Assembly: GCA_965371945.1 (NCBI GenBank)
Contig: CBDVAK010000160.1
Span: 1 to 7,664 of the forward strand
Direction of reading: 5' to 3'
DNA length: 7,664 nt
Origin: CBDVAK01 sp965371945
GTDB lineage: Bacteria > Pseudomonadota > Gammaproteobacteria > Competibacterales > JAHEDQ01
A model generated the notes under the pieces. It was not told the origin of the DNA. It ran no database searches and saw only the letters and a program-made list of their open reading frames with translations. A program made the translations under genes and the position numbers. This document shows positions 1 through 6,276 of this stretch, piece by piece; position 1 is the first letter of the stretch; every line of letters starts with the position of its first letter.

Positions 1-1359
1 ATCCAGCAACTCGGACACCCGGTGCAACGGATTGATCTCCAGGCCTTCGATGGTACGGCCCCGCGGGACGTTCGCGCCCGGCACGATCGCCTTGCTGAAA
101 CCGTGTTTGGCAGCTTCCCTGAGCCGGTCCTCACCACTGGGAACCGGTCTGATCTCCCCGGCGAGGCCCACCTCGCCGAAGATCACCATCGACTCCGGCA
201 GGGCACGGTCCCTGAAACTGGATATCACCGACATCAGCACCGCCAGATCGGCCGCTGGTTCCACGATCCGCACACCGCCAACCGCGTTGACGAAAACATC
301 CTGATCGTACATCGACAATCCGGCGTGGCGATGCAGGACGGCCAACAGCATCGCCAGCCGGTTTTGCTCGAGCCCCACGGTCACGCGACGGGGGTTGTTG
401 AGCGGGCTCTGGTCCACCAGCGACTGGATCTCCACCAGCAACGGTCTGGTGCCCTCCCGAGTCACCATCACCACACTACCGGGTGCAGGTTCGCCGTGGC
501 GTGAAAGAAAAATCGCGGAGGGATTGCTGATACCCTTGAGCCCGCGCTCGGTCATGGCAAATATACCGAGCTCGTTGACCGGGCCGAAGCGGTTCTTCAC
601 CGCACGCATGGCCCGAAACCGACTCCCGGCATCGCCCTCGAAATACAGCACGGTGTCCACCATGTGTTCCAGCACCCGCGGCCCGGCGATCTGCCCTTCC
701 TTGGTCACGTGCCCCACCAGCATCACGGTGGTGCCGCTGCGCTTTGCAAACCGCACCAGTTGCGCGGCGCAGTCCCGAACCTGCGCAACTGAACCCGGGG
801 CGGATTGCAGGGTTTCGGTAAACATGGTCTGGATTGAGTCCACCACCAGCAACCGGGGTGACTCCTTGTCCGCCACCGAGATCACCCGTTCGACGCAGGT
901 CTCCGCCAACAGCCTCAGGACACCCCGGTCCAGACCCAGTCTCTGGGCCCGCAAACTGACCTGCTGCGCAGACTCCTCACCGCTGACATACAGTGATGAC
1001 AGCCGTTCGCCGAGGCTGGCCAAGGCCTGTAGCAGGATGGTCGATTTACCGATTCCCGGGTCACCACCGATCAGTACCACGGAACCAGCCACCAACCCAC
1101 CACCGAGCGCACGATCCAGTTCGGTGATGCCGGTACCCACCCGGATCTCGTCTTCGACCACCACATCGGCGAGCCGCTGGACCACATTGCCGGCGCCATC
1201 ACCGGCATAGCCGGCGAAACGCCCGGAACGGGCTGTGGTGATTGCCCCGGCCTGTTCCAGCAAGCTGTTCCAGGCGCCGCAATCGGCACATTGACCAGCC
1301 CACTTGTGCTGGCTGCCTCCGCATTCACTGCAGACATAGACCGTGCTGGCCCGCGCCAT
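1..1359 (-). CDS. radA: DNA repair/recombination protein RadA (Sms), 3' end cut by window edge
   Basis: RadA is a RecA-like ATPase and hexameric DNA helicase that extends the D-loop and processes branched intermediates in homologous recombination. I translated 453 codons without a stop; the last codons lie beyond position 1. The family is about 455-460 residues, so little is missing. Domains in order: an N-terminal zinc finger with Cys10, Cys13, Cys24 and Cys27; the RecA core with Walker A GGDPGIGKST (98-107) and Walker B LLVVDSIQT (170-178); the RadA-specific KNRFG motif (255-259); and a Lon-like C-terminal domain ending in FGEVGLAGEIRPV and a KAIVPGANVPR segment. The ATG at 1357-1359 is preceded by GGAG (1369-1372) at 9 nt, and the protein starts MARASTVYVCSEC as is usual for the family. 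It follows alr by 26 nt and is probably co-transcribed with it. All key motifs are intact. Confidence 0.97.
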   Translation of the reverse strand, partial: MARASTVYVCSECGGSQHKWAGQCADCGAWNSLLEQAGAITTARSGRFAGYAGDGAGNVVQRLADVVVEDEIRVGTGITELDRALGGGLVAGSVVLIGGDPGIGKSTILLQALASLGERLSSLYVSGEESAQQVSLRAQRLGLDRGVLRLLAETCVERVISVADKESPRLLVVDSIQTMFTETLQSAPGSVAQVRDCAAQLVRFAKRSGTTVMLVGHVTKEGQIAGPRVLEHMVDTVLYFEGDAGSRFRAMRAVKNRFGPVNELGIFAMTERGLKGISNPSAIFLSRHGEPAPGSVVMVTREGTRPLLVEIQSLVDQSPLNNPRRVTVGLEQNRLAMLLAVLHRHAGLSMYDQDVFVNAVGGVRIVEPAADLAVLMSVISSFRDRALPESMVIFGEVGLAGEIRPVPSGEDRLREAAKHGFSKAIVPGANVPRGRTIEGLEINPLHRVSELLD

Positions 1360-1385
1360 ATTCCGTTACTCCGCGCCGGACTTGT

Positions 1386-2456
1386 TCAGCGCTCTACCCT
1401 GCGAACCCTGGACTGCACCCGGCACAACAGCTCATAGGGTATGGTGCCAGCCGCCCGCGCCAATTCCTCCACCGGCAATCCTGCTCCCCATAAAGTCACC
1501 TCCGCACCAACCTCCGCCTCCTGCAAATCCGTAATGTCCAGACACAGGGTATCCATGGAAACCCGCCCCACGAGCGGTGCCCGACGATCGTTTACCAATG
1601 CCTGCGCCGGGGCCACCAGCACCCTTGGGTAACCGTCGCCATAGCCGATGGCGGCAACACCGACACGTCGCCGCCCCCGACTGCGCCAGATCCCCCCGTA
1701 ACCCACCGGCTCACCGTCGTCCAGCCAGCGAGTGGCAATCAGACGGGTTCGCAACGTCATCACCGGGCGCAGACCCAGCTCCACACCATGGTGTTCCGGA
1801 AACGGCGAGCAGCCGTATAGCATGATTCCCGGGCGCGACCACTGCCCGCCGGCCGCACCGCAACCCAGCAACCCGGCCGAATTGACCACCGAACGTTCCA
1901 GCGCGTAGCCCGCGGTCGCGGCTTCGAAACGCTGCATCTGTAGTGCCGTGTAAGAATCCCCACGATCGTCCGCGTTGGCCAGATGTGTCATCAGCCGCAC
2001 GGCGGGCGCCACCGCGGAACATTCATCCAGATACTGTACAAGCTGGGCGCATTGGCGTGGGTCAAACCCCAGGCGATGCATGCCGCTATCGAGCTTCAGC
2101 CAGACCTTGAGCGGTTGTGGCGGCGTCGCCCCCTGCAGCATATCCAGTTGGGCAGGATCGTGAATCACGGTGTCGATGCGCTGAGCGGCCAGTTGTTCCA
2201 GCTCGGGTCGGTCGTTGTAGCCGCCCAGAACCAGTATCGGCTTGTCGATACCCCTGCTGCGTAGCGACAACGCCTCATCCACCCTCGCCACCGCAAAGCC
2301 GTCGGCCCGGTCCAACGCGTGAGCCACATCCAGCAGCCCGTGCCCGTAGGCGTTGGCCTTGATCACCGCCATCATGCGGCTGTCTTCACCCGCCCTGCGC
2401 GCCACCTCGAGATTGTGGCGCAGCGCCGCCGTGTCGATGATCGCCGTGGCTGACAT
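1386..2456 (-). CDS. alr: Alanine racemase (PLP-dependent)
   Basis: Cytoplasmic enzyme interconverting L- and D-alanine; D-alanine feeds D-Ala-D-Ala synthesis for peptidoglycan. The 356-residue product is the usual length for gammaproteobacterial Alr. Visible motifs are VIKANAYGHG (31-40) with Lys33 as the PLP Schiff-base lysine; KLDSGMHRLG, in which Lys121 and Arg128 match the carbamylated lysine and the active-site arginine of the Geobacillus enzyme; RPGIMLYG with Arg208, which contacts the PLP ring nitrogen; GYGDGYPR, with Tyr272 as the opposite-face catalytic base; and GRVSMD (297-302) at the substrate pocket. The roles are assigned by family comparison. The start is an ATG giving MSATAIIDTAAL; only a weak GAG lies upstream. 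It sits 31 nt after dnaB and 26 nt before radA, so it is probably in the same transcript. Whether this is the constitutive (Alr) or catabolic (DadX) type cannot be read from sequence alone; the dnaB neighbourhood favours Alr. Confidence 0.96.
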   Translation of the reverse strand: MSATAIIDTAALRHNLEVARRAGEDSRMMAVIKANAYGHGLLDVAHALDRADGFAVARVDEALSLRSRGIDKPILVLGGYNDRPELEQLAAQRIDTVIHDPAQLDMLQGATPPQPLKVWLKLDSGMHRLGFDPRQCAQLVQYLDECSAVAPAVRLMTHLANADDRGDSYTALQMQRFEAATAGYALERSVVNSAGLLGCGAAGGQWSRPGIMLYGCSPFPEHHGVELGLRPVMTLRTRLIATRWLDDGEPVGYGGIWRSRGRRRVGVAAIGYGDGYPRVLVAPAQALVNDRRAPLVGRVSMDTLCLDITDLQEAEVGAEVTLWGAGLPVEELARAAGTIPYELLCRVQSRVRRVER

Positions 2457-2481
2457 GGTCGCTCGTGGAGATGGCCGGTCG

Positions 2482-2503
2482 CGACAGCTACATGTAGCTG
2501 TCG
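2482..2503. repeat. Perfect 22-bp palindrome across the dnaB stop codon
   Basis: The half-site CGACAGCTACA (2482-2492) is followed directly by its exact reverse complement (2493-2503). As RNA it would form a 9-bp stem closed by a CAUG tetraloop. It contains the Ser-Tyr-Met-stop codons of dnaB and lies just before the alr translation start. A second, smaller palindrome, GTCGCGAC (2478-2485), overlaps its edge. No T-run follows on either strand, so it does not look like an intrinsic terminator. Function unknown; it could be an mRNA stability or processing hairpin, or a dimer-binding site. Confidence 0.85.
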
Positions 2504-3864
2504 GGGGTGTGATTCTCGAAACGGGTATATTGGCCGAGAAAGGTCAACTTGATGGTCCCGGTGGGACCATTGCGCTGCTTGCCGATGATCACTTCCGCGA
2601 TGCCCTTGTCGTTGCTGTCCGGATGGTAGACCTCATCCCGGTAGATAAAGGCGATCAGGTCGGCGTCCTGTTCGAGAGCACCCGACTCGCGAAGATCGGA
2701 GTTGATCGGGCGTTTGTTGGTGCGCTGTTCCAGACTGCGATTGAGCTGTGAAAGGGCCAATACTGGCACTTCAAGTTCACGCGCCAATGCTTTGAGGGAA
2801 CGGGAAATTTGAGAGATTTCCGCGGTTCTGTTCTCGGAGTTACCCGGGACCTGCATCAACTGCAGGTAGTCGACCACAATCAATCCAAGGTCGTCGTTTT
2901 CGCGCTTGAGGCGTCGTGCCCGGGCACGAACCTCGGTGGGGCTGAGAGCGGGCGAGTCGTCGATAAACAACGGCGCATCCTTGAGCATACTCAGCGCGGA
3001 AGTCAGCCGCGGCCAATCGTCCTCTTCCAGCTTGCCGTTGCGAATGCGGGATTGGTCGATGCGCCCCAGAGACGACATCATCCGCATCGCCAACTGCTCG
3101 CCCGGCATCTCCATGCTGAACACCGCCACGCCGATGCGCTCCTTGATAGCTGCGTGCTCGGCGATATTCATGGCCAGCGTGGTCTTGCCCATTGAGGGCC
3201 GGCCGGCGATGATGATCAGGTCGCCAGGCTGCAAGCCGGCGGTCTGGGCATCGAGATCCTCCCAGCCTGTCGAAACTCCGGTAATCGGGCTGTCCTGCTG
3301 GAACAGCCTGTCGATGCGCTCCACCGCCTGGTTGAGCAGTTCACGAATCGCCGTAAAACCCTGGCCATGACGGCGACCGTGTTCGGCGATACGAAATACC
3401 TGCCGCTCCGCTTCGTCAATCAATTCCCGAACATCGCGACCTTCGGGCTGAAAGCCGCTGGCGGCGATCCCGGTTCCGACCTCGATGAGTTTGCGCAACA
3501 CCGAGCGTTCCCGAACGATATCAGCGTAGGCCCCGATATTGGCAGCACTGGGCGTGTCCCTGGCCAGAGCGCCGAGGTAGGCCATGTCGCCCGCTTCAGA
3601 AAGCTGCTGGCGGCGCTCCAGGTTCTCGGACAGCGTCACCAGATCGCATGGCTGACCGGCTTCGGTCAAACTACGGGCAGAGGCAAAGATCAACCTGTGC
3701 TCGGGGCGATAGAAATCCGACTCCTCAAGCCGCCCGGCTATGGTCTCCCAAGCGCTGTTGTCGAGCATCAAGCCACCGAGCACAGCCTGCTCCGCCTCGA
3801 CAGAGTGAGGGGGAACACGCAATGCCTCGGTAGCCGAATCTCTGGAGGCGACCTGTCGGTTCAT
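2488..3864 (-). CDS. dnaB: Replicative DNA helicase DnaB
   Basis: Hexameric 5'-3' helicase that unwinds DNA at the replication fork and recruits primase DnaG. The 458 residues fit the family (E. coli about 471). The N-terminal domain begins around PPHSVEAEQAVLGGLML (18-34) and carries the DnaG-interaction region. The linker helix lies near 175-195. The RecA-type C-terminal domain has Walker A GRPSMGKT (221-228), the FSMEM segment with the catalytic glutamate region (249-253), Walker B LIVVDYLQLM (328-337), LSQLNRSLEQR (371-381) and LRESGALEQDAD (391-402). No intein or insertion is present. The ATG at 3862-3864 is the most upstream start possible, because an in-frame TGA lies only five codons before it; no clear Shine-Dalgarno is visible. 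It follows rplI by 44 nt and precedes alr by 31 nt. Its stop codon is inside a perfect palindrome. Confidence 0.98.
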   Translation of the reverse strand: MNRQVASRDSATEALRVPPHSVEAEQAVLGGLMLDNSAWETIAGRLEESDFYRPEHRLIFASARSLTEAGQPCDLVTLSENLERRQQLSEAGDMAYLGALARDTPSAANIGAYADIVRERSVLRKLIEVGTGIAASGFQPEGRDVRELIDEAERQVFRIAEHGRRHGQGFTAIRELLNQAVERIDRLFQQDSPITGVSTGWEDLDAQTAGLQPGDLIIIAGRPSMGKTTLAMNIAEHAAIKERIGVAVFSMEMPGEQLAMRMMSSLGRIDQSRIRNGKLEEDDWPRLTSALSMLKDAPLFIDDSPALSPTEVRARARRLKRENDDLGLIVVDYLQLMQVPGNSENRTAEISQISRSLKALARELEVPVLALSQLNRSLEQRTNKRPINSDLRESGALEQDADLIAFIYRDEVYHPDSNDKGIAEVIIGKQRNGPTGTIKLTFLGQYTRFENHTPDSYM

Positions 3865-3908
3865 GGGGACAGCATGTCAGAATCAAACCGGCCCCTGCAA
3901 GCAAACCG

Positions 3909-4358
3909 CTATGATTCGGCAGCGATCACTTCGACTTTGACCACACCGTCCACCTCGGTGTGCAGATGCAGGTCGACTTCATAGTCTCCGGTCTGGCGGA
4001 TCAGGTCAGCCATGCGGATCTGGCTCTTCCGCAGGGTGACGCCCAGCCTGGCTGCAGCCGCGACCAGGTCGGCCGGCCCTACCGAACCGAACAAACGTCC
4101 CTCGGTGCCAACCTTGGCGGTAATGGCCAAGGTGACACCCTTCAGTTCCGCAAGCGCCGCCTGGGCCGCAGCTTTGGATTGTTCGGCGGCCTTCTCGAGT
4201 TCCGACCGCCGCGACTCGAACGCCTCGATATTCGCAGCGGTGGCTTCGGTCGCCTTGCCCTGGGGCAACAAATAATTGCGTGCAAATCCAGGCTTGACCT
4301 TGACCCGGTCACCCAGAGCACCCAGATGCTCGACTTTCTCAAGCAGAATCACGTCCAT
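3909..4358 (-). CDS. rplI: 50S ribosomal protein L9 (bL9)
   Basis: Component of the large ribosomal subunit that binds 23S rRNA domain V near the L1 stalk base and helps maintain reading frame. The 149 residues are the standard length. The N-terminal rRNA-binding domain starts MDVILLEKVEHLGALGD and carries the L9 signature VKVKPGFARNYLLPQGKA (19-36). A long connecting helix rich in Glu, Ala and Lys spans about 41-75. The C-terminal globular domain contains GRLFGSV and ends in EVDGVVKVEVIAAES. The ATG is preceded by GGAG (4366-4369) at a 7-nt spacing. It sits 38 nt after the DUF2232-type membrane protein gene and 44 nt before dnaB, the usual gammaproteobacterial arrangement. Confidence 0.98.
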   Translation of the reverse strand: MDVILLEKVEHLGALGDRVKVKPGFARNYLLPQGKATEATAANIEAFESRRSELEKAAEQSKAAAQAALAELKGVTLAITAKVGTEGRLFGSVGPADLVAAAARLGVTLRKSQIRMADLIRQTGDYEVDLHLHTEVDGVVKVEVIAAES

Positions 4359-4396
4359 TGCATATCTCCGTAAATAGGCGTCGCGATCACAAGGTC

Positions 4397-5305
4397 CTAA
4401 CCACCGGTGCGTGACGCCAGTCTTTGTCTCAGATCAAGCCACACATCGGCCGCCCCAAGCAATGACAACAGGGTCATCATCGGGTACATGAACAAGCCCA
4501 GCAGAACATACATTCCGATCAACCAACCCCGTCCCGCACCAACCCGCTTGACCGCCGCATGTGCGATCGACAGGCCAAACATGGCCAACACTGCCGATAC
4601 CGATATCGCCAGATTGGTCAACAGGTCCAGACCGGCAAAGGTCGCCAAACCGAACAGCACCAGTGTGCCGAGCGCAAAGGTGGATCCCATTTTGAGCTTG
4701 CGAAACTCGTCCCCAAACCCACCCGGGTTGTAAAGCAGCGCCTGCCACCACCGTCCCACGAACAACGCCAGGGCCACCAGCACGATTGCCTGTGACACGA
4801 GCACCCCGGTAAAACGGGGCGCCAGCAACGTGAGTTGCTGGTCCAGTAGATCATGAGGTATTTCGGCGCCCATCTGCTCGATGACCAAGGGCGCAGCCTG
4901 TCGCAGCAGTTGCAACCACCAGGCAGCGGGATCACCCAGCAGCGCGAACGCAGCAAACACGGCTACAGCCGCCACCACCGCCAGTACCCGCAGAGTGGTA
5001 CTCAATGAGACGCTAGTCCGTAGCACCAGCGCAGCGGCCCAGGTTGGAAGCCAGCTGATCACCACCATCAACAACATGAGCTGTGGTGCGCCCAACGCGG
5101 CCCAGGACAGCAATGCGCCACCCGCCCCAGCCAGGACGAGTACCACCAGGCCCTCGGTGGCGCCCCGGCGCAATGTCACCAGCGCCAGTCCTGCGCCACT
5201 GAATACCACCACCGGTGGCAGCAACGGAGCCAGCACCGCAAAACAGGCGATCACCAGCGCGGCCTGCATGCGCCCCTTCATGATGAATCCGGCCAGCGCC
5301 TTCAT
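4397..5305 (-). CDS. Multi-pass membrane protein of unknown function, DUF2232/YybS-like
   Basis: A 302-residue inner-membrane protein with roughly seven or eight hydrophobic segments, near 14-44, 51-70, 75-95, 105-124, 166-184, 211-228, 230-250 and 260-284. A soluble loop lies around 125-165, and a conserved-looking NPGGFGDEFRKLKMG stretch (193-207) follows the fifth segment. The C-terminus GAADVWLDLRQR resembles what I recall of the DUF2232 (YybS-like) family. Assignment rests on this pattern and on position: Pseudomonas and related gammaproteobacteria have such a gene between rpsR and rplI. No biochemical function is established that I know of. The ATG at 5303-5305 is the most upstream possible, since an in-frame TGA lies at 5321-5323; an internal ATG at residue 9 is an alternative. 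It lies 160 nt after rpsR and 38 nt before rplI. Confidence 0.85.
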   Translation of the reverse strand: MKALAGFIMKGRMQAALVIACFAVLAPLLPPVVVFSGAGLALVTLRRGATEGLVVLVLAGAGGALLSWAALGAPQLMLLMVVISWLPTWAAALVLRTSVSLSTTLRVLAVVAAVAVFAAFALLGDPAAWWLQLLRQAAPLVIEQMGAEIPHDLLDQQLTLLAPRFTGVLVSQAIVLVALALFVGRWWQALLYNPGGFGDEFRKLKMGSTFALGTLVLFGLATFAGLDLLTNLAISVSAVLAMFGLSIAHAAVKRVGAGRGWLIGMYVLLGLFMYPMMTLLSLLGAADVWLDLRQRLASRTGG

Positions 5306-5436
5306 CGCGGACTGCCCCGGTCAGGGCGCGGACAACCGCCAACAACGGAAGCGATTGCCGGTGTACTCAACTCAGGGATGGGCCTTTTTGCTTGCAAGAC
5401 TAACGTTCCACGTACGAATCGGTGTTCCCTGCGCGA

Positions 5437-5458
5437 TCCTCATGCACACTGATGAGAA
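5437..5458 (-). other. Hairpin just downstream of rpsR
   Basis: In the minus-strand transcript TTCTCAT pairs with ATGAGGA (7 bp including one U-G pair) around an 8-nt loop. It starts about 7 nt after the rpsR stop codon. No U-run follows, so it is not a classical intrinsic terminator. It may protect or mark the 3' end of an rpsF-rpsR message. The rest of the 160-nt spacer (5306-5465) shows no convincing gene or promoter. Confidence 0.35.
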
Positions 5459-5465
5459 ATGCGGG

Positions 5466-5690
5466 CTAGTGCTGGTCGGTATACTGCAGCAGAGCCAGAA
5501 ACCGGGCGCGCTTGACCGCGGTCGCCAACTGTCGCTGGTAGCGTGCCTTGGTGCCGGTAATGCGGCTCGGCACGATCTTGCCCGACTCGGTAACATAGTT
5601 CTTCAAGGTGACGAGATCTTTGTAGTCGATCTCCTCGACACCCTCGGCAGTGAATCGACAATACTTCTTTCTGCGAAAAAAACGTGACAT
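5466..5690 (-). CDS. rpsR: 30S ribosomal protein S18 (bS18)
   Basis: Small-subunit protein that binds the 16S rRNA central domain as a heterodimer with S6, on the platform. The 74-residue product aligns almost throughout with E. coli S18 (75 residues): MSRFFRRKKYCRF, then EEIDYKDLVTLKNYVTESGK, then IVPSRITGTKARYQRQL and KRARFLALLQYTDQH. The ATG at 5688-5690 is chosen because GAGG (5700-5703) lies 9 nt before it and the protein then starts as in other S18 proteins. An in-frame TTG at 5703-5705 overlaps that ribosome-binding site and is not the start. It follows rpsF by 41 nt with no priB between, unlike Enterobacterales. It is expected to be co-regulated with rpsF. Confidence 0.98.
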   Translation of the reverse strand: MSRFFRRKKYCRFTAEGVEEIDYKDLVTLKNYVTESGKIVPSRITGTKARYQRQLATAVKRARFLALLQYTDQH

Positions 5691-5699
5691 CGACTGAAT

Positions 5700-5703
5700 C
5701 CTC
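5700..5703 (-). promoter_or_regulatory. Ribosome-binding site of rpsR
   Basis: GAGG on the minus strand, 9 nt before the ATG of rpsR. It decides between this ATG and an upstream in-frame TTG that overlaps the site itself. Confidence 0.75.
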
Positions 5704-5731
5704 AATCTGAAATAGGAGTGCCTGGCAAGGC

Positions 5732-6169
5732 TCAGATGCTGTCGGCGGGTGCCGGCTCAGCCGCTACTTTTTCGGTTGCCTTGTCATCAGGGGCATTGTC
5801 CCTGCCACGGGGCCCGTCGTTGTCACGACGCCGGGGCGCTTCCTCGGCGTCACGGGTACGGGCCAGCGGCGATGCCTCGGTCACCGCCTTGCGGGTGCGC
5901 ATCACCAGATTGCGAATCACCGCGTCATTGAAACGAAAGGCACTCTCGATTTCCTCGATCTCGCCAGAACCGCACTCGATATTCATGAGCACGTAGTGGG
6001 CTTTGTGAACCTTGTTGATCGGATAGGCCAGCTGTCGGCGGCCCCAATCCTCCAGTCGATGTACCTTGCCCTCGCCGGCCTCGACGATGCCCCGGTAACG
6101 CTCGATCATGGCGGGCACCTGATCACTCTGATCAGGATGCACGAGAAAAACAATCTCGTAATGTCTCAT
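5732..6169 (-). CDS. rpsF: 30S ribosomal protein S6 (bS6)
   Basis: Small-subunit platform protein that binds 16S rRNA together with S18. The 145 residues consist of the ferredoxin-like S6 domain (about 1-100) followed by a charged, probably disordered tail. The core is very close to E. coli S6: MRHYEIVFLVHPDQSDQVP, HRLEDWGRRQLAYPINK, HKAHYVLMN, FRFNDAVIRNLVMRT and AVTEASPL. The tail (about 102-145) is rich in Arg, Asp, Glu, Pro and Ala and makes the protein about ten residues longer than in E. coli. It does not end in Glu, the residue extended by RimK in E. coli, but in Asp-Ser-Ile. The ATG has AGGGAG (6181-6186) 11 nt upstream. It heads the ribosomal part of the cluster, behind a plausible promoter and leader hairpin. 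Confidence 0.98.
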   Translation of the reverse strand: MRHYEIVFLVHPDQSDQVPAMIERYRGIVEAGEGKVHRLEDWGRRQLAYPINKVHKAHYVLMNIECGSGEIEEIESAFRFNDAVIRNLVMRTRKAVTEASPLARTRDAEEAPRRRDNDGPRGRDNAPDDKATEKVAAEPAPADSI

Positions 6170-6199
6170 CGGATGTAGATCTCCCTACGGTTTGAGTCA

Positions 6200-6223
6200 G
6201 CCTCCCGCATGTCACGGTGAGGC
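6200..6223 (-). promoter_or_regulatory. Leader hairpin before rpsF, candidate S6:S18 autoregulatory element
   Basis: In the transcript GCCTC pairs with GAGGC, and inside it CCG pairs with CGG, with a single bulged A and a 7-nt loop TGACATG. A weaker outer TTGA/TCAA pairing flanks it across an internal loop. It lies 30 nt before the rpsF start, within the predicted 5' UTR. Many bacteria have an rpsF leader that the S6:S18 complex binds to repress translation, and that motif includes a CCG trinucleotide. The pairing is seen; the regulatory role is inferred. Confidence 0.45.
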
Positions 6224-6244
6224 AAGGAGTCAAGTGAGCCGGGC

Positions 6245-6274
6245 ATTCTAGTGGTTGTGGCGTGCGGGTGCAAA
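6245..6274 (-). promoter_or_regulatory. Probable sigma-70 promoter for rpsF-rpsR and downstream genes
   Basis: On the minus strand a -10 element TAGAAT (6250-6245; five of six matches to TATAAT) lies 18 nt after a -35-like TTTGCA (6274-6269; four of six matches to TTGACA). It starts just past the rlmB stop codon. Initiation would be near 6238, giving a 5' UTR of about 70 nt that contains the leader hairpin. Prediction by eye only. Confidence 0.5.
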
Positions 6275-6276
6275 CA

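Noticed and set aside
395..1210. Open frame of 271 codons on the plus strand opposite radA.
   Set aside because: It is antisense to a fully motif-supported RadA frame, and its Ser/Thr/Arg-rich translation is typical of a shadow frame in GC-rich DNA.
2482..2503. The palindrome as a rho-independent terminator or a LexA box.
   Set aside because: No T-run follows on either strand. LexA sites read CTGT-N8-ACAG, whereas this has ACAG-N10-CTGT, the reverse orientation and a different spacing.
5372..5443. A 23-codon minus-strand open frame in the rpsR-membrane protein spacer.
   Set aside because: It has no ribosome-binding site and no recognisable product; its length is expected by chance.
4881..5687. 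Open frame of 268 codons on the plus strand covering part of the membrane protein gene, the spacer and rpsR.
   Set aside because: It runs antisense across the certain rpsR gene and has low-complexity Ala/Thr/Ser composition without domains.
5703..5705. TTG as an upstream start for rpsR.
   Set aside because: It overlaps the ribosome-binding site of the downstream ATG and would add five residues not found in S18 proteins.
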